From Litoditis marina (taxonomy: Eukaryota; Nematoda; Chromadorea; Rhabditida; Rhabditidae): a stretch of DNA of 64,000 nt. The translations under genes were made by a program, and so were the position numbers. The notes below the pieces were generated by a model. It worked only from the letters and a program-made list of their open reading frames with translations, was not told the DNA's origin and did not search any database. Where the stretch lies: assembly GCA_964036275.1 (NCBI GenBank), contig OZ038436.1, positions 21,479,904 through 21,543,903 on the forward strand, given 5' to 3'. This document shows, in pieces, positions 1 to 12,231 of this stretch. Position 1 is the stretch's first letter; each line of letters opens with the position of its first letter.

Positions 1-473
1 ATGTAAATCACCTCTGCCACTTGACCATTAAGCAGGCTGAGATCTGTTGGTTCGGTCTCAGTTCCTCCCACGACATCTACGTCTTCATCTGATGTATCCT
101 CCTTCTTAATTTCCGGAACACTTTTTTCCGTCGGGTTTGCGGAGGCGTGCGTAGTTGTAGCCGGCACGTCGGCGTCCGGAGTCCCCATACGCTGTTGGGC
201 ACGTGACATCAGATTCGTTACCGTGCGCTCCAGATTCATTCTTTTTCTGGCGCGCATGTGCTCCGCGGACGGCTGCGCAGTCAGCTCGCAGAGGGCGGGA
301 CGCGCGCGTAGCGGCGGCGCGGTGCAGGCATGGTGCGGCGACGAGGACGACAGCTGGTATCGGGGTGGCGGCTGGCTGGACATGGTGCTGGCTGCGACGC
401 CCTGCGCCTCCATCATCATTCGTTGCAGCATGAGCGAGAACACGCCTTGGGGAGCGGAAAGTGGGTTGTCCAT
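1..473 (-). CDS. N-terminal exon of an unrecognised acidic, proline-rich protein (partial)
   Basis: An uninterrupted frame runs on the minus strand from the ATG at 473-471 to the window edge, about 157 codons. A TTTCTGTAG acceptor abuts the ATG, as for a trans-spliced 5' end. The product starts MDNPLSAPQGVF and has Met-rich, Ser/Pro/His and Ala/Arg stretches, a basic RARKRMNLER segment, then an acidic part (EIKKEDTSDEDVDVV) and the short motif PTDLS. IKKED fits a sumoylation consensus and PTDLS fits the CtBP-binding PxDLS consensus; together they suggest a transcriptional regulator, which is inference. GC content is much above the flanks. A possible donor (GAG|GTGATT) near position 11 may end the exon just inside the window. 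It could be a separate gene or a later part of the zinc-finger gene at 8,509-10,563; no exon linking the two was found. Confidence 0.6.
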   Translation of the reverse strand, partial: MDNPLSAPQGVFSLMLQRMMMEAQGVAASTMSSQPPPRYQLSSSSPHHACTAPPLRARPALCELTAQPSAEHMRARKRMNLERTVTNLMSRAQQRMGTPDADVPATTTHASANPTEKSVPEIKKEDTSDEDVDVVGGTETEPTDLSLLNGQVAEVIY

Positions 474-1379
474 CTACAGAAACGAGTTGGTCAGTTGCAT
501 TGAGATATTCACATTCACAGAAAGAAATTGCAGCAAATTCAGAAAACAAGAGCATTAATGTTTGGATAACAGAAAAGATACACTTCTGGGCAGCAGGAAA
601 GATGAAAAAACTAGTTTTGTGATTGTTTCGTACAATTTGATCAGGGAATTTTCCCTATTACTGTTTTCAATTCGACCTTGAGTATGACTTTCAGACAATA
701 ACCGAGAGTTGCAAAAAATAAGAATTATGTCATAAAAAGATGTTAACGAGAGAGGATAGTAGAAATACACAAGCTTTGGGGGAATAGAGGCGAACAAAAT
801 TGCAACTACCCCAACTGAGCTTCAGCGATAAAATGAAGTAGTGATCGGTGGTGCGGCAATACTGGGAAAACGGAAAAACACGCGAAACTGGCGTTCACCT
901 GTTTACTTGGTGAATAATTGGCATACCAGATGAGCGGTATACTCTGTTCCACCAATCGATGTCCTTCTACAGTAATACGTCAAGTATTCAGAAGACTTTT
1001 TCTAACGAACAATTCATCCATTTGGTTTCAAACTTTTAGAGTTTGTTGTATTAAAGATGAAGAAGACACTATAAACATTTGGAGAGAAACCAAAAACGCC
1101 AACATACTTTAACACGCAAGATTAAGCAGATTACTGTACAGGGTTATAAGTGGCTGAAACAAACTATATGCCAATGTAAAACATTTGTGTTATTAGAAAG
1201 TCAAAGGGGGAATAAACTAAAGATGTGGTGAATATAGACAACACAACAAGACAACAAGTATAGAAAACGCATTAATGATCAGTTTGGCAATCTGGGGCAA
1301 AGTTCATGCAAACACATAGAAGAATGATCTAAGTAGGGTTGTGAAACAAATTTAAAATATTACAACACTAGTTGCAAAT
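474..1379. other. AT-rich stretch without a recognisable gene
   Basis: Upstream flank of the minus-strand exon ending at 473, so it may hold its promoter. Only short accidental frames are seen; no repeat, RNA gene or convincing exon was recognised. Confidence 0.4.
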
Positions 1380-1453
1380 GTGTTTAGCCCCAGATTCGAA
1401 CCAGCGACCCTACCCTCAAAAGACAGTTACTCTAACCAATACGCCATTAACAC
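1380..1453 (-). pseudogene. tRNA-like sequence, probably a tRNA pseudogene
   Basis: Read on the minus strand, a 74-nt segment has an A-box-like TTGGTTAGAG, a B box GGTTCGAATC, and ends that pair as an acceptor stem (GTGTTAA with TAAACAC, 6 of 7 pairs). The anticodon stem can form with two G-T pairs; if so the anticodon would read TTG (Gln). The D stem does not pair and the T stem is weak, so a degenerate tRNA or tRNA-derived repeat is more likely than a working tRNA. Confidence 0.45.
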
Positions 1454-1831
1454 ACTTACAGCTGAAAAATAATGCTTCTGTTTAGGATACGAGAAGGCTA
1501 CTATGGGACTTCTTGGCGAGCAGGCCTAGGATCTAGCGAGCTCAACCAGTCATAATCTTAGACGAACTTCGTCATCCACTCTCTAGATTGCAACAACCCC
1601 TCAGTCCGATTCCACAATCCAAATGTCTCAAAGCACAAATATGTACAATGTTCAATAGTGTTATTATGATATACCTGATTCATGCAGATTGCTCTAGTAC
1701 CAGTGAAGATTATACATCATGTAAACTAAACGGATTACGGATATGGGGGTGACAAAATAGGATTGTCAAACCGTTCTGAACACCGTACCATCGGTTTGGT
1801 ATGGGGCGGGTATTGGCAACGGTCCAGCCAG

Positions 1832-1945
1832 TCTGCGTATCATTGATCTACACACTCTCTCAACCGTCGGCAAATATTCTACGACCGCTCGCCCCGCATC
1901 ACTCAATCCATCGAAAACTCTGCTGTCTTCATGGGGAAAATGACG
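1832..1945 (+). repeat. Dispersed repeat, copy 1 (other copy near 51,900-52,015)
   Basis: Blocks such as CCAGCCAGTCTGCGT, TTGATCTACACACTCTCTCA, CGACCGCTCGCCCCGCATC and ATGGGGAAAATG occur in the same order at about 51,900-52,015, inside an intron of the ZP gene. The family is not identified. Confidence 0.7.
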
Positions 1946-2152
1946 ACTATAATATAACGCGAGTTGTAGTTTGATACGCATAGATAGAGAAGTCGCTGAT
2001 CTATGACCTAGTTAGGGGTAGAGCTAGAAACACAGTGGACTAGGGCAACCAACATATACCTTCATATACTTTCAGAGAGCGCTCCGTGAAATTATTTCGT
2101 GTATCGCCAGAAATATCAGAGAAGTGGGTGTCGAGAACAAGTTTCGGGAACA

Positions 2153-4346
2153 TCAAAGCATGAATACTTTTCGACGACGTTTGAAAGTCACTCTATTTGG
2201 AAGTTTCGATATCTCACTGTGGATCACAAATTGTCTTCAGAATCCCTCCGTCTGCCCTTGAAACTACATTTGAATGATTAGTACTCATTCATATCACTAC
2301 TCGCAGATGTTTTGTTCTGCACCGCTGTGCTTGTAGATTACCTCTCCTACGACCTAGACATCTATTAAGATCTTAGGTTTTCCAAGACAAAACTACAACA
2401 TGATAATCCCTTATGACTAAGCCGGTCCGTTTTTTCCCAGACCACACTACAACTCAGATGATTCTCTATAAGCCAACCCGGTGTTTCATATGACCAAAAT
2501 ACCACTCAGACTCGGTAACTTTTGTGAAAATGACCGGCACCGACATAAACGCCAAAACAGTCGAAAACCGCATCGACTGTCGAAATTCCTGAATCAGGCG
2601 CCGACATGTCGCGACGGCGGGAAAAATTATTCAAATTCCTTCACTTATACCCTGATTTATATTAGAAAATGTTTACTATTGAGAGAGAAAACATGAATGG
2701 TGATATTTTTTATATGTACTTACTAGCTTATTTGAATATTGGAAGTGAATTTGACATATTTCACTCAATTTGACAAGATTTCCCTACTATACTGACTTTC
2801 ACTCGGTTTTAGTTTGTTTCTGACAGTTTTTTTTGAAAGTAGTAGTTGCTAACGATGGAAGAATGTAAACAGAGTATGTAATCAATGTTTATATAGTACA
2901 ATAGTATGTAGTATTGACTGATAAAAGCTAAATATAAGCTGTACGGGTTTGCGCCGCCCAATGCAATCACCAAACGGTTAAGAGTGGGTGTTTTGATTAT
3001 CGATTATGAGTGTTAGAATTTTATAATCTTCATAAAATTGAGTGGAGAGGGGTAGAATGAATGGCCAACTATGAGGAACGAGAAATGAATTCTCCTATAA
3101 ACTGTCCATTCTCATTTTTGAAGTATTTTTTCGTCAAGTTTGACTTTTCCCTCATTTTGGCATTTTGGCGAGTTCTAAGAGCTTTATATAAAAGTCATAC
3201 TGAACCTATTTGAGTCTTATCACTGTAGAATATCACACTATGTAGTCTTCATCGAGTTGAAGTTCATTAACATGAGTTTAGATACATAATTATCAGTTTC
3301 AAGCCCACGATTCCGTTTGTGTCGCGACATGTCGGTGATTTCGACAGTCGGTGACCTGTCATTCGTCGCGTACCTTGCTGAGGATGGCCCTCAATAACTA
3401 ATCCAACCTTTTCTCAATACCAAACTACAACATGGTATGCCCCAATAAATGATCCGCCAGACATGATCTTGTTAATTGCCCACTGCGCTTGTTATCACAA
3501 GTTCTTGTTTCTCTGTGCGCTGTGTCGTATGACCAAGCTACAACTCAAATATGGTCCCCCATAACTAAGCCAACCGGGCATTATGACGGCTAATTGCCGA
3601 CCGCGCCTGTTATCACTCGAGAGCGGCGGGCCGCCTGCCCAGATATGGCCCAGAGATACGACCGATCTCACCATGGTAACAACCAGCTCCTCGCCCTCTC
3701 CTCTCTCATTCAATAGATTGGTTGTAGGTGACTGGGGAGCGAGGAGACATCAACAACTTGTGCCATTTCACTATGTATGACGCACACGCGCGCCGCCAAT
3801 AGAAGACGCCAACTTCTTTATCTACGCACGTAAACAACTGGCGTGGTAGCACCTTGTGGATCTCAGGAGAACATACGATAACTCACCAACTTCTAATGAG
3901 AGTCTGTAAATTGCTATTCCAGAACATTGGACATTTGCGTGCGCGCTAACAGTACACAGAACCAAATATGTCCCGATACCTTTTTCTACCTTTGCCGGGC
4001 ACTGAAACTTAGCTAAGATTCAGGCTACTGCTTGTTGAAAAGCAGTTCAAAAACGCCGACACTTTTCTGCCCGGGCTTGGCCTGTAAAGTTACCGGGGCA
4101 GGGTTTTGTCACAGTAGCTTGTGGGCCTCATAGACTAATTCTCATCAACTTCTGATGAGAGTGCATCCAGTGCTAGTTCTTGAAAAGGACTCATAAAATT
4201 ACGTCGAGCTAACTCCTAACTGCTTATTGATTGATTAGACACTGTTTTATGATCAAGCCAGCAGAAACTACGCGATTTTAGTATAGCAATTCTATTTCTG
4301 CCCAATAAATGATGTTTACATATCATTTTCAGTCCAACCACCGCTC
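2153..4346 (+). repeat. 2,194-bp tandem duplication, unit 1
   Basis: Everything from 2,153 to 4,346 recurs from 4,347 to 6,540, directly adjacent. I found a single difference (C at 3,481, G at 5,675). No convincing exon is in the unit; it holds several diverged modules that start with an ACTACAAC-like motif followed by a CCCCxATAACTAAxCCAACC-like stretch. Either a very recent duplication or an unresolved assembly duplication. Confidence 0.95.
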
Positions 4347-6540
4347 TCAAAGCATGAATACTTTTCGACGACGTTTGAAAGTCACTCTATTTGGAAGTTT
4401 CGATATCTCACTGTGGATCACAAATTGTCTTCAGAATCCCTCCGTCTGCCCTTGAAACTACATTTGAATGATTAGTACTCATTCATATCACTACTCGCAG
4501 ATGTTTTGTTCTGCACCGCTGTGCTTGTAGATTACCTCTCCTACGACCTAGACATCTATTAAGATCTTAGGTTTTCCAAGACAAAACTACAACATGATAA
4601 TCCCTTATGACTAAGCCGGTCCGTTTTTTCCCAGACCACACTACAACTCAGATGATTCTCTATAAGCCAACCCGGTGTTTCATATGACCAAAATACCACT
4701 CAGACTCGGTAACTTTTGTGAAAATGACCGGCACCGACATAAACGCCAAAACAGTCGAAAACCGCATCGACTGTCGAAATTCCTGAATCAGGCGCCGACA
4801 TGTCGCGACGGCGGGAAAAATTATTCAAATTCCTTCACTTATACCCTGATTTATATTAGAAAATGTTTACTATTGAGAGAGAAAACATGAATGGTGATAT
4901 TTTTTATATGTACTTACTAGCTTATTTGAATATTGGAAGTGAATTTGACATATTTCACTCAATTTGACAAGATTTCCCTACTATACTGACTTTCACTCGG
5001 TTTTAGTTTGTTTCTGACAGTTTTTTTTGAAAGTAGTAGTTGCTAACGATGGAAGAATGTAAACAGAGTATGTAATCAATGTTTATATAGTACAATAGTA
5101 TGTAGTATTGACTGATAAAAGCTAAATATAAGCTGTACGGGTTTGCGCCGCCCAATGCAATCACCAAACGGTTAAGAGTGGGTGTTTTGATTATCGATTA
5201 TGAGTGTTAGAATTTTATAATCTTCATAAAATTGAGTGGAGAGGGGTAGAATGAATGGCCAACTATGAGGAACGAGAAATGAATTCTCCTATAAACTGTC
5301 CATTCTCATTTTTGAAGTATTTTTTCGTCAAGTTTGACTTTTCCCTCATTTTGGCATTTTGGCGAGTTCTAAGAGCTTTATATAAAAGTCATACTGAACC
5401 TATTTGAGTCTTATCACTGTAGAATATCACACTATGTAGTCTTCATCGAGTTGAAGTTCATTAACATGAGTTTAGATACATAATTATCAGTTTCAAGCCC
5501 ACGATTCCGTTTGTGTCGCGACATGTCGGTGATTTCGACAGTCGGTGACCTGTCATTCGTCGCGTACCTTGCTGAGGATGGCCCTCAATAACTAATCCAA
5601 CCTTTTCTCAATACCAAACTACAACATGGTATGCCCCAATAAATGATCCGCCAGACATGATCTTGTTAATTGCCGACTGCGCTTGTTATCACAAGTTCTT
5701 GTTTCTCTGTGCGCTGTGTCGTATGACCAAGCTACAACTCAAATATGGTCCCCCATAACTAAGCCAACCGGGCATTATGACGGCTAATTGCCGACCGCGC
5801 CTGTTATCACTCGAGAGCGGCGGGCCGCCTGCCCAGATATGGCCCAGAGATACGACCGATCTCACCATGGTAACAACCAGCTCCTCGCCCTCTCCTCTCT
5901 CATTCAATAGATTGGTTGTAGGTGACTGGGGAGCGAGGAGACATCAACAACTTGTGCCATTTCACTATGTATGACGCACACGCGCGCCGCCAATAGAAGA
6001 CGCCAACTTCTTTATCTACGCACGTAAACAACTGGCGTGGTAGCACCTTGTGGATCTCAGGAGAACATACGATAACTCACCAACTTCTAATGAGAGTCTG
6101 TAAATTGCTATTCCAGAACATTGGACATTTGCGTGCGCGCTAACAGTACACAGAACCAAATATGTCCCGATACCTTTTTCTACCTTTGCCGGGCACTGAA
6201 ACTTAGCTAAGATTCAGGCTACTGCTTGTTGAAAAGCAGTTCAAAAACGCCGACACTTTTCTGCCCGGGCTTGGCCTGTAAAGTTACCGGGGCAGGGTTT
6301 TGTCACAGTAGCTTGTGGGCCTCATAGACTAATTCTCATCAACTTCTGATGAGAGTGCATCCAGTGCTAGTTCTTGAAAAGGACTCATAAAATTACGTCG
6401 AGCTAACTCCTAACTGCTTATTGATTGATTAGACACTGTTTTATGATCAAGCCAGCAGAAACTACGCGATTTTAGTATAGCAATTCTATTTCTGCCCAAT
6501 AAATGATGTTTACATATCATTTTCAGTCCAACCACCGCTC
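4347..6540 (+). repeat. 2,194-bp tandem duplication, unit 2
   Basis: Second copy of the segment at 2,153-4,346, same orientation, offset exactly 2,194 bp. It ends at the CCAACCACCGCTC sequence that also forms the junction between the two units. Confidence 0.95.
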
Positions 6541-6812
6541 CCCGTCTTCCTATTCAATTGCAATTGAAAGAGGGAGGAAATGAGAGGCTGCGCTCTGCTG
6601 ACATGCCATGAGACGTCAATCTAAGCAAAGGTTGCTGAAGACGAAAACATACAACGCTGTAGAAGTCAACAATAGTTGGTGACCACCTAACCAATGGAGA
6701 TGACCAAACTTCAGTTGTAGTTTGATCGTCAAACACAGAGTAATGGTCAAATATTCTCCCTTATCCACCTGTTTCACTATCAGCAAACACTATACTAGAA
6801 GTAAATTGGATA

Positions 6813-6919
6813 GTCACGTAAAGTTAGCATTCTAATGAGGCATCGTGCATTTCGTCATTGCACGTTTCTGAGTTCTGCTGTGTTCAACATATTTCACGTG
6901 ACTATGCAATTGACTAAAA

Positions 6920-6920
<1 letters not shown>
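6813..6920 (+). repeat. Dispersed repeat, copy 1 (other copy 54,476-54,586)
   Basis: The block starting GTCACGTAAAGTTAGC and ending near CAATTGACTAA is shared with 54,476-54,586 at roughly 85-90% by eye, including CATTGCACGTTTCTGA and TTCTGCTGTGTTCAACAT. In this copy the 3' side runs directly into a (TA)n microsatellite. Confidence 0.75.

Positions 6921-6969
<49 letters not shown>
6921..6969. repeat. (TA)n microsatellite
   Basis: About 24 uninterrupted TA dinucleotides, directly at the end of the dispersed repeat 6,813-6,920. Confidence 0.98.
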
Positions 6970-6971
<2 letters not shown>

Positions 6972-8233
6972 TTGTGTTTTACGTTTCTCACGAATTCTTG
7001 CCGTTAGTTCTTACCATCCCTAGTGAAGTCGATCAGTGAACGGTAAAACATTCTGGTGAACATTTTGTTTTGGTTCGATACGGTAGATCAGTAATTGACA
7101 GTGAAAATTCATACTGTATGAGGGTGGGTGCGTGTGAAAGACAATAAAGCACAAGTAACACTGAAACACAGCTCGCGAGATGCTGTCGAACAAAACGCAA
7201 GTTACTAACGCACCGGACCCTTTCCCAAGCGTACCAAAGAAAGGTCAGCTACAAACCATTACGTAAATTCCGACAGGTTAGAGCGGTTTCTTCACAAGAT
7301 TAGTCCTCGCTGTAGCCTAGTCGGACGTTAATTTCCACTTTGAGTCTTCAAGCTATCAGATCACAACCTAAGCCAGGTTCTGCCAACATGCACTACGCTT
7401 GAGTAATAGAGATTCATCCCAAACTGGAATTGCAGCAGATTTCAAAGGGAGATCAGCAACTTCTTTGAATATAACAGACAGAGCAGAGAAAGAGAGTGGG
7501 AGAGGCACATAGAAACAGGAAGACAGAAAAAATTGAGCGTACTTATTATGTGTTTTTTAACCGGAATCACGGTGATATCAAACAAGAACATGTGTGTGAT
7601 TGTCTTAGTCTGTCTATGTTACGCAGAGTGAGACTTCCAGAGGGTAAGAGAGACCCGAAGAGAATATGAACAGAGGAAAAAGAGAGAGAAAGAAGAGAGA
7701 GACGCCAGCCAGCCCGTGCCATAGATACAAAGAGACCTGAACCTCCTTATATGTGTGATAATGTGTTGATATCTGGTGGCATGCTGGCTCTCATCGATCT
7801 AGGGGGAAGCGGTGGGTCTCCCAGGCGCAGCCGGCTGGCCTCAGATAATGATAGGCGCACACTAATCACCCGCATACCTTCGCTACCACAATTGGGCTCG
7901 CGCCTGCACAAAAGATGCCTATCGATTTTGACATCTCATTCACGACATTTTCGTTTCTCCTACTTTCGTATAGCAAGGGCAAGAAACCGTACTTGGACGC
8001 GAGAAAATGAGTAGGAAAGAGTAAATAAGAAATCTTGGAAAAATGCTAACATGATAGATTACTACCTCCCCTTTCATCACCACTAAGGCGCCGAACATTA
8101 AATCTCGAAACTCCCGTTACAGTGTTACCAGGATGGTGTAGTTTGATCTACATAAAACGGATAACTCGTGAAACCTTTGTGAAAGTCACTCTGGCTCACC
8201 ATATAAACGCAACAGAAATGAACACATAAAACG

Positions 8234-8440
8234 TACCTGATCGCAAATTTTGCCCTGGTAGGAGTGACTAATGATCAATGCTCGGTTATAGTTTGATCTA
8301 CATACGCGGGATCACTTTCTGCCACTACAACTCACTAGGAATCAAACTACAAACCTGTTCGCACGATTTGCACTGGTAGGTGTTCGTCTTGGCTGCTTCC
8401 TTCATGGTGCTATCGGGTTCATTACGGATCAAGAAACTAC
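8234..8440 (-). pseudogene. Two degenerate copies of the zinc-finger half-exon
   Basis: On the minus strand, 8,345-8,440 repeats the 3' end of the zinc-finger exon at 8,509-8,706: EPDSTMK...TYQCKSCEQ against QPDGTMK...GYQCKSCER, each followed by a GT donor. A more decayed third copy of the TACCAG...TGCGAxCAG|GT block lies at 8,234-8,275. Upstream in-frame stops in the second copy argue against a working exon. Both copies are accompanied by a TAGTTTGATCTACATA sequence, so the duplicated unit includes intron DNA. Confidence 0.55.
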
Positions 8441-8508
8441 CACGGGTCGAAAAACTCATTACGGCTCAAAGTACAAACAAATCAGGAGTGCGAACAAATA
8501 AAACATAC

Positions 8509-10563
8509 CCTTTCGCACGACTTGCACTGGTAGCCCTTCTTCTTGGGTGCTGGCTTCATGGTTCCATCGGGTTGCACGTGGTACAAGAAGAGATGGACCG
8601 CCGCACTCTGCTTCAGGGTGAACGATGTGTCGCACACGTCGCACACGAACTTTTTCTCGCGGAATCGCGCGAACCTTTTTCGTGGCAGCGGTGGAGTACT
8701 CGTCGCCTGAAAGAATAGAGCACAGATTACACAAGTACATCAAGAAGGACCTGGGAACTTCAAGAGATAACCGAGGTATAGTCTTTTCCATTCCTACTGA
8801 GACTCCTACAGTAGGATTTCGAAACTTCCAAGCCGTTTTCCTCACTTAATTTCGATCGGAGAATATGAGGATTTTCGTACCTCATTCTGCTTCTCAGGTA
8901 GAGTAAATATACGAGAGCATTTTTCATTAATTTCATTTTCAGCTTCACAACAGCCTTCGGAAACGTTGTGAGGTTACTGTAGGAGTCTCAGTAGGAATGG
9001 TGTGAACTATATCATTGAAATAATTATACACTTTCACTGAGAACATATTTCAGTGATACCATTCGAAAGTCATGACAACAAACATGTTGTGTTTCAGATC
9101 AGTATAACACTGATTCTAGAGCTGTTTCGAGCGTTTCATATAGTCATATAGTCCAACTTCTGTCTGAGCAATAAATTAGATTTGGGAGAGATCAAACCAT
9201 AGAACAGAACAAGCAATATAGAACAAGCTTGCATGTGATATATGAAGCAGCAGGAAACTACTCTATGCTGTGCTGGTTATCATATCGTTCAAAAAATTTC
9301 AAAGACTTTATAAGAAAACAAGAGGCATTCAACACGGTCTAACTGTCTAAAAAAATTGAGTATACCTCATTTTGGCGTATGTTGGTTCCTGAAGTTTCTC
9401 CTTCATCTCCGAGTGAACTTGATGAAAGCGTGGCCGTGGGTACTTCTACCTGATTCACAGCTGAAGTAGAACGATTTAGAGTTTTTTTCCTGGCACAATT
9501 TCAACGAATTTGTGAACTTTATGAAGTATAATAGTACCAATGAGGCAAAACATGAGTTTTTATATAGAAAACGTGTTTGATTTTCTATGCAATCTAGAAG
9601 TTGTGATTACAAGTCTCATTCAGCTAGAACAACCGATTGCACGACTTTATCAGAATGGTAAAAAGGTGATCGTGAACAAATTTGTAAGTTCTAGACAACA
9701 AAGAAGTATGAAAATCTAGCTATTTTTCTTTCTAGTGAAGAGAATAACTAGTTGTTTGGTTGAGAACCTGAAATAATTTTGAATAGTAAACTTTCAGAAG
9801 CAACATCAAAGCTGACTTTGTTCGAGCGGCTGAAAAGTCTCTGAGCAATTTAGAAAAGTGAATCTTGAATTGGAGAACTGACGTTGTGACGTAGTACTGA
9901 CAGTGTTCTGGGGAACAGCTATCGGTTTGATGTCCTTGATGTCTACTTCTTCACATTCCTCTTCTACAACTAGCCAAAATTAGGAAATAATGATAACTGA
10001 GATGAAGAAACACTTCACTCGAGTTTTCGGTTTACAAAACTATTCGGTACACTTTTCTGTATTAAAAATGGACTTGAATACAAATAACCTTCCAGATGTG
10101 TAGAAGTAGAAACAACGTTACCAGATGCAAAAACTCTTGAGCTGTCTGACTGTCCGAAAACGTAAAAAATTTGTCAAAACGCTCGGCTGGCTCAAATTTA
10201 TGCTGTGAATAACTACTACCTATACATAGTCTTACAAACTCAAGCAATAACGCACCTTTAATACGACGTCCATATATTTCTTTTTTCACGGGTTGTTCTG
10301 ATGGTACAGCACATAAAGTGGACGGTTTCTCATCATCTCTCGTATTGTAAATACCGTATGACACCTGAAACAAACACATAATCACGAAGAACCAGATAAA
10401 ACTACTTTTTTCTTTTTAATCCCAAGCCAAATTCTAGTTGTACTTTGATCACAAAACCACGTATAAATGAAGAATCTCGCCAAAAATGCAGCGAAATCAA
10501 ACTACAAGCACAGTAGAAAAATTAACAACTACAACTACTAAATATAAACGAAGTACTCACCAT
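8509..10563 (-). CDS. C2H2 zinc-finger protein, 5' exons (3' end not resolved)
   Basis: Five coding exons join in frame on the minus strand: 10,561-10,563 (the ATG alone), 10,256-10,364, 9,883-9,969, 9,366-9,460 and 8,509-8,706, giving 164 codons, all with GT/AG borders. The product begins MVSYGIYNTRDDEKPS, continues with an acidic stretch (VVEEECEEVDIKDIK) and a Ser/Thr-rich linker, then a basic segment PRKRFARFREKK and a C2H2 finger, FVCDVC...H-x4-H, about residues 117-141. A second C-x2-C (YQCKSC) opens at the end of the last exon, so at least one more exon must follow at lower coordinates; I could not find it. This points to a nucleic-acid-binding protein, probably a transcription factor; the family is not recognised. 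The next recognisable minus-strand exon, at 473-1, may or may not belong to it. Degenerate copies of the finger exon lie just downstream. Confidence 0.65.
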
Positions 10564-10872
10564 TTATAATAGAAGAATACTTGAATAGTGCAACTTTAAG
10601 AATGAACCGCTACTTAGACAGTCAACATTCAAAGTGATTGTTTACATGTATTTTTCACAACGCATTAATTCACGTGAGAATATGCTAATCAGCATTCAAT
10701 TTTTGAATTTGGTTCTCCACACAATCACTAGAAGCTCACAATCCAGTTTTTATTGAAGTTCATGTATTCTTTACAAAACTTATGATTTTACAGTTCGACG
10801 GTATACTGTGAGTGAGCGGTATACTAATGTCGTAGGTGGAAACGGATGAATGGAATGTACTGTATACGGAGA

Positions 10873-10890
10873 GGGGGGGGGGGGGGGGGG
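10873..10890 (+). repeat. G18 homopolymer tract
   Basis: Eighteen consecutive G preceded by GA on the plus strand. Tracts this long can form G-quadruplexes and in C. elegans are the type deleted in dog-1 (FANCJ) mutants (established knowledge). Confidence 0.95.
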
Positions 10891-11605
10891 TGTATCGCTT
10901 CAGAAAAGTCAGACTATTTGGTTTTTCTGCTGTGTATTTTAGTAGAAAATAGTTTTTTTTCTGTGTCAGATCAAAGTTCAACTCAAAATGTGTCAACACC
11001 AATAGAGATCACATCATTCCGTAACTTGGTAACCAACGTCTCGAACCATTCAGTGTCTAATGTCTATGTTTCAGGGAACAGCAGATAACAACATGTTTTC
11101 TGTATTATTTCTAGGGAACATTTCTGAGAATTTCGAGATTTTTATTTTGTTTCAAAAACAGCTTATTACGCCTTTTTTTCTGAAATCGGATGAAGGGTAA
11201 TGATTCGGACTTGGGCCCAGCCTGCCGATGAAACTTTAAGGGTCTTTTTGAAATTGTTTTTTTTTTCGAAACAATAGAAACTTCTGTAAACGGTGCTTCT
11301 TGACATTTGTCAGAACACGTAATCAGAGCCCCTTTTTTTAAAACCAATGTTTTCTCCGAATAACAGCCATCCGAAACTATTGGCGCACAACAAGTTCAGT
11401 TTGGAAATGTGAGAATTAGAACCTTAGAACTACATGTGCTTGACTATGACTTTTACTCAATTTCAATTTTTCATGCTATCAGCAAAATCTACTATTAACA
11501 ACCCCTGAGGTCGCTGTTGAATTTAGATCAAAAATTTAAGGTTTTTCGTTTCAGGTACATAAATTGTCTTTAGCTAGTACAGGTTCTATTTGTAAGGAGC
11601 TATTT

Positions 11606-11793
11606 GAATGAATGAATGAATGAATGAATGAATGAATGAATGAATGAATGAATGAATTTATTACGCAAGTGAAGCGTGTGATAAAAACTGAGAGATAATT
11701 GGAAAAAGATAACTTCAAAGATGAGAAATCAAACTGTGGAGATAATATTGCACACGTACGTCATGAATTGGGGACAATAATCACAGGATAGAG
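11606..11793 (-). mobile_element. 3' end of the CR1/jockey-type element, with (TTCA)n tail
   Basis: Read on the minus strand this is the continuation of the non-LTR element at 17,332-18,900 after removing the LTR element inserted between 11,794 and 17,331: the 4-bp duplication AGAG flanks the insertion. It ends GCGTAATAAATTCATTCATT..., an AATAAA followed by about 12 TTCA repeats, the kind of tail seen at the 3' end of CR1-like elements. Confidence 0.65.
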
Positions 11794-12231
11794 TGTCATG
11801 ATATCATTCACTTGATATCACAACTTTCTACTATATGTTTTACTTCTATTTACTACAACAGGTACACGCAGAGAGAATCATCAATCGAAGAAGAGGCGGG
11901 ACATGGGCGGAGCCAGAGGATCGCGAAAAGCCAAGAGAGAGATCAAAGGGAATCGGATCGAGACTATCGAGATCCCCGGGTGTGCAACGACAGAATGGAA
12001 TCGACTCTTTTACTGTTTATTACTCTTGCGCTTAGTAAACTCATATAGTGAAAGTCTTATGTTGTCTTTTCCCATATTTCTCTCGCTAATACGTCGTGTA
12101 CTACATTTACAACACTCGAAACTCGTATCACAAGGTAAACCTTTCTTATAATATACACTCTATAAAACACACCTTTGGACCAAAACAGTTTACACTCAAT
12201 GACTGCGAGCCCAAAAGGCTCAAGGTTAACA
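11794..12231 (+). repeat. 5' LTR
   Basis: 438 bp, TG...CA ends, identical by line-by-line reading to 16,894-17,331. Confidence 0.95.

Larger units (their letters stand above)
6541..8230. other. Gene-poor stretch between the tandem duplication and the zinc-finger gene
   Basis: No exon could be supported on either strand. It holds a dispersed repeat (6,813-6,920), a (TA)n tract and a purine-rich segment near 7,440-7,740. An 87-codon plus-strand frame at 7,751-8,014 lacks splice context and is not called. Confidence 0.4.

Noticed and set aside
7751..8014. 87-codon plus-strand frame
   Set aside because: No splice or trans-splice signal and no similarity; treated as chance.
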